Source: an uncultured Bacilli bacterium
GTDB taxonomy: Bacteria; Bacillota_I; Bacilli_A; RFN20; CAG-288
NCBI GenBank assembly: GCA_934700375.1
Contig: CAKUXT010000103.1
Coordinates: forward strand, 1 to 7,297
Reading direction: 5' to 3'
DNA length: 7,297 nt
Shown: positions 5,557 to 7,297 of the stretch, in pieces
Position numbering within the stretch: position 1 is the first letter of the stretch
Layout of the letters: each line of letters starts with the position of its first letter
Translations under genes and position numbers: made by a program
The notes under the pieces: generated by a model
The model's database searches: none
The model's input: the letters and a program-made list of their open reading frames with translations, nothing else
What the model was told of the DNA's origin: nothing

Positions 5557-6357
5557 ATGGATTTATTCAAAGGTAAAACAGTTCTCGTGACTGGTGCCGG
5601 TCGTGCGGTTTTAAGCGATGGAAGATGCGGTTCTATCGGTTATGGCATTGCAACTGCTTTTGCAAAAGAAGGCGCTAATCTTGTCATCACCGGAAGAAAT
5701 CTTTCCAAGCTCGAAGGAGCCAAGAAAGAGTTGGAAGAGAAGTATCATGTCTCTGTCTTGATTCTTCAGGCTGATGTCAGCGAAAACAATGACAACGAAG
5801 CCATGGTCAAGAGCGTTGTTGAAAAAGCAATTGAGAAATTCGGAAGAATCGATGTTCTCATCAACAATGCTCAGGCCAGCGCCTCCGGTGTCCCGCTTGC
5901 CACACAGACAACAGAGCAGTTCAATCTTGCTATGTATTCTGGACTTTATGCCGCTTTCTATTATATGAAGGCCTGCTATCCTTATTTGAAGGAAACAAAA
6001 GGCAGCGTCATCAACTTCGCCAGCGGTGCCGGTCTCTTCGGCAATTATGGTCAGTGCTCCTATGCTGCAGCCAAGGAAGGCATCCGTGGTCTCTCCCGTG
6101 TTGCTGCTACTGAATGGGCAAAGGATGGCATCAATGTCAATGTCATCTGTCCGTTAGCTTGGACAAGCCAGTTGGAGAACTTCGAAAAAGCATATCCTGA
6201 AGCCTACAAGGCCAATGTCCATGTCCCTCCGATGGGCCATTTCGGTGATTCCGAAACAGAGATCGGAAGAGTCTGTGTTATGATTTCCACCCCTGACTTC
6301 AAATATCTCACCGGTGAGACTTTGACGCTCGAAGGCGGTTTAGGACTTCGTCCATAA
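5557..6357 (+). CDS. SDR, probable NADP(H)-dependent 12-alpha-hydroxysteroid dehydrogenase
   Basis: A 266-residue classical short-chain dehydrogenase with the Rossmann start VTGAGRA (11-17), NNAQ (103-106, normally NNAG), catalytic Ser156 in NFASGAG, and Tyr169/Lys173 in SYAAAK. Arg47 right after the second strand (ITGRN) favours NADP(H) over NAD(H). Long stretches recall the 12-alpha-HSDH of Clostridium sp. ATCC 29733 as I remember it: NNAQASASG, YSGLYA, YPYLKET, GAGLFGN, KEGIRGLSRVAATEW, QLENF and the end TLEGGLGLRP. That enzyme interconverts the 12-alpha-hydroxyl of cholate-type bile acids with a 12-keto group; the neighbouring BSH would supply free bile acid. The glycine-rich loop is about seven residues longer than in that enzyme (within 16-25, RAVLSDGRCG). 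The gene has its own promoter and terminator and is richer in G+C than bsh. Another hydroxysteroid position or a non-steroid alcohol remains possible. Confidence 0.75.
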   Translation: MDLFKGKTVLVTGAGRAVLSDGRCGSIGYGIATAFAKEGANLVITGRNLSKLEGAKKELEEKYHVSVLILQADVSENNDNEAMVKSVVEKAIEKFGRIDVLINNAQASASGVPLATQTTEQFNLAMYSGLYAAFYYMKACYPYLKETKGSVINFASGAGLFGNYGQCSYAAAKEGIRGLSRVAATEWAKDGINVNVICPLAWTSQLENFEKAYPEAYKANVHVPPMGHFGDSETEIGRVCVMISTPDFKYLTGETLTLEGGLGLRP

Positions 6358-6376
6358 GCAAATAGCTTTATCGATT

Positions 6377-6409
6377 ATCAGGAAGAGGTTATACTCTTCC
6401 TGATTTTTT
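6377..6409 (+). terminator. Strong intrinsic terminator after the HSDH gene
   Basis: A perfect 11-bp stem, ATCAGGAAGAG/CTCTTCCTGAT, with a GTTATA loop is followed by six T's (6404-6409). It starts 19 bases after the stop codon and ends only 16 bases before the nfo ATG, so it separates the two genes transcriptionally unless read-through occurs. Confidence 0.92.
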
Positions 6410-6425
6410 AAAATTAGGAGAGTTT

Positions 6426-7256
6426 ATGATTTATATCGGTAACCATGTATCTATATCGTTAGGATATGAAGGGATGTTAGAGAAGGAAAAGGAACTAGGC
6501 GGAAATACGTTTGCTTTCTTCACTCGCAATCCGCGTTCTTTCAAGGACAGAAAAGTATCCATGGAAGATGTAAGATGCCTTGCATTGCGTCTGAAAGAAG
6601 AAAACTTCGGACCACTTGTTGCCCATATGCCCTATACGATCAATCTCTGCTCGGAGAAAGAGGACCTGAGAGAAGTGTCTTTGCGAATCCTGAAAGAAGA
6701 TATTCTTCTGATGAATGAACTTCCTTCCAATTATCTTAACTTCCATCCTGGAAGCCGTCTTTCTCAGTCGCTTGAAACAGCCATCGATGAGATAGCCTAT
6801 GCTTTAAATGAAGCTCTTCCTTATGCGGATAAGACAACAGTGTTATTGGAGACGATGGCAGGAAAAGGAAGCGAAGTCGGTTCAAAGTTTGAAGAGCTGA
6901 AAGCAATCATCGACAAAGTGAAAGACAATGAAAAGCTCGGTGTCTGTCTTGACACCTGCCATGTCTTTGACGGCGGATATGATATCAAAGATCAACTTGA
7001 TGATGTTCTTGATGAATTTGATAGAATCATCGGGCTTGATAGACTAAAAGCGATTCATCTTAATGACACGAAAAATGTTTTAGGTTCTCACAAAGACAGA
7101 CACGAAAGATTAGGACAAGGAAATCTTGGAAAAGAAGCTGTTTTAAGAATCATACATCATCCAAAATTACAGGGGCTTCCTTTTATTCTGGAAACACCGA
7201 ATGAGGATGAAGGCTATAAAGAAGAGATCGCTTTTGTCAAAGCGAATATGATCTAG
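6426..7256 (+). CDS. nfo: Endonuclease IV (AP endonuclease family 2)
   Basis: Cuts DNA 5' of abasic sites and removes 3' blocking groups during base excision repair. The 276-residue protein is a complete TIM-barrel enzyme of normal length. All nine zinc ligands known from E. coli Nfo can be placed: His67 (VAHMPYTINL), His107 (NFHPGS), Glu142 (LLETMAGKGSE), Asp176 and His179 (GVCLDTCHVFDGGYD), His211 (IHLNDTKNVLG), Asp224 and His226 (HKDRHERLGQG) and Glu256 (ILETP). The start is set by AGGAGAG (6416-6422), three bases before the ATG but in good position counted from its AGGA part. The strong terminator just upstream means it needs read-through or its own promoter; a weak TTTATC-17-TATACT pair (6367-6395) overlaps the hairpin. 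It is a housekeeping repair gene, with no direct tie to bile metabolism in sequence. Confidence 0.96.
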   Translation: MIYIGNHVSISLGYEGMLEKEKELGGNTFAFFTRNPRSFKDRKVSMEDVRCLALRLKEENFGPLVAHMPYTINLCSEKEDLREVSLRILKEDILLMNELPSNYLNFHPGSRLSQSLETAIDEIAYALNEALPYADKTTVLLETMAGKGSEVGSKFEELKAIIDKVKDNEKLGVCLDTCHVFDGGYDIKDQLDDVLDEFDRIIGLDRLKAIHLNDTKNVLGSHKDRHERLGQGNLGKEAVLRIIHHPKLQGLPFILETPNEDEGYKEEIAFVKANMI

Positions 7257-7297
7257 TCATCTTCTTCTTTCTTCTATCTTCAAAGAAGCAGGAAGTC
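7257..7297 (-). CDS. Possible 3' end of a convergent gene
   Basis: On the minus strand one frame is open from the right edge to a TGA at 7257-7259, giving twelve residues, LPASLKIEERRR, immediately abutting the nfo stop (7254-7256). The minus strand is purine-rich here, like coding strands in this genome, and a charged C-terminus is plausible. Twelve codons cannot prove a gene. The same bases also form a 7-bp dyad, CTTCTTT (7264-7270) and AAAGAAG (7282-7288), without a T tract. Confidence 0.25.
   Translation of the reverse strand, partial: LPASLKIEERRR

Noticed and set aside
5774..5968. 64-codon plus-strand frame overlapping the HSDH gene
   Set aside because: Out-of-frame shadow within conserved SDR coding sequence, without its own ribosome site.
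6495..6746. 83-codon minus-strand frame within nfo
   Set aside because: Antisense to conserved endonuclease IV coding sequence including the His67 region.

Overview
The window looks like chromosomal DNA of a low-to-moderate G+C, gut-type Bacillota (Firmicutes), with Clostridia or Erysipelotrichia-like bacteria the most natural candidates. The grounds are strong AGGAGG-type ribosome sites, heavy AGA/ATC/AAG codon use, TTGACA/TATAAT promoters, a CCA-encoding tRNA-Ser, and two genes typical of intestinal anaerobes: a bile salt hydrolase and a clostridial-type hydroxysteroid dehydrogenase. Species cannot be fixed from the sequence alone.

Layout. Minus strand, 2433 down to 1: an RluA-family pseudouridine synthase, then two unrecognised membrane protein genes packed with single-base gaps; the last runs off the left edge. 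This operon starts from an extended -10 promoter so close to the ATG that its mRNA looks leaderless. Back to back with it, on the plus strand, is a tRNA-Ser(GGA) gene with its own promoter and a clear intrinsic terminator.

Plus strand, 2858 to 7256: a ClsA-type cardiolipin synthase and a choloylglycine (bile salt) hydrolase only 12 bases apart, presumably co-transcribed; then, after a 143-base gap with a strong promoter overlapped by a cre-like palindrome, an SDR closely resembling clostridial 12-alpha-hydroxysteroid dehydrogenase; an 11-bp-stem terminator; and endonuclease IV (nfo).

Reading together: BSH would release free bile acids such as cholate from their glycine or taurine conjugates, and the SDR would oxidise (or re-reduce) a steroid hydroxyl, probably at C12, with NADP(H). 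The flanking cardiolipin synthase (membrane composition) and endonuclease IV (repair of abasic sites) are general housekeeping functions that could also help against bile stress, but that link is inference. The adjacency of BSH and HSDH under separate control signals is the most interesting feature of the window.
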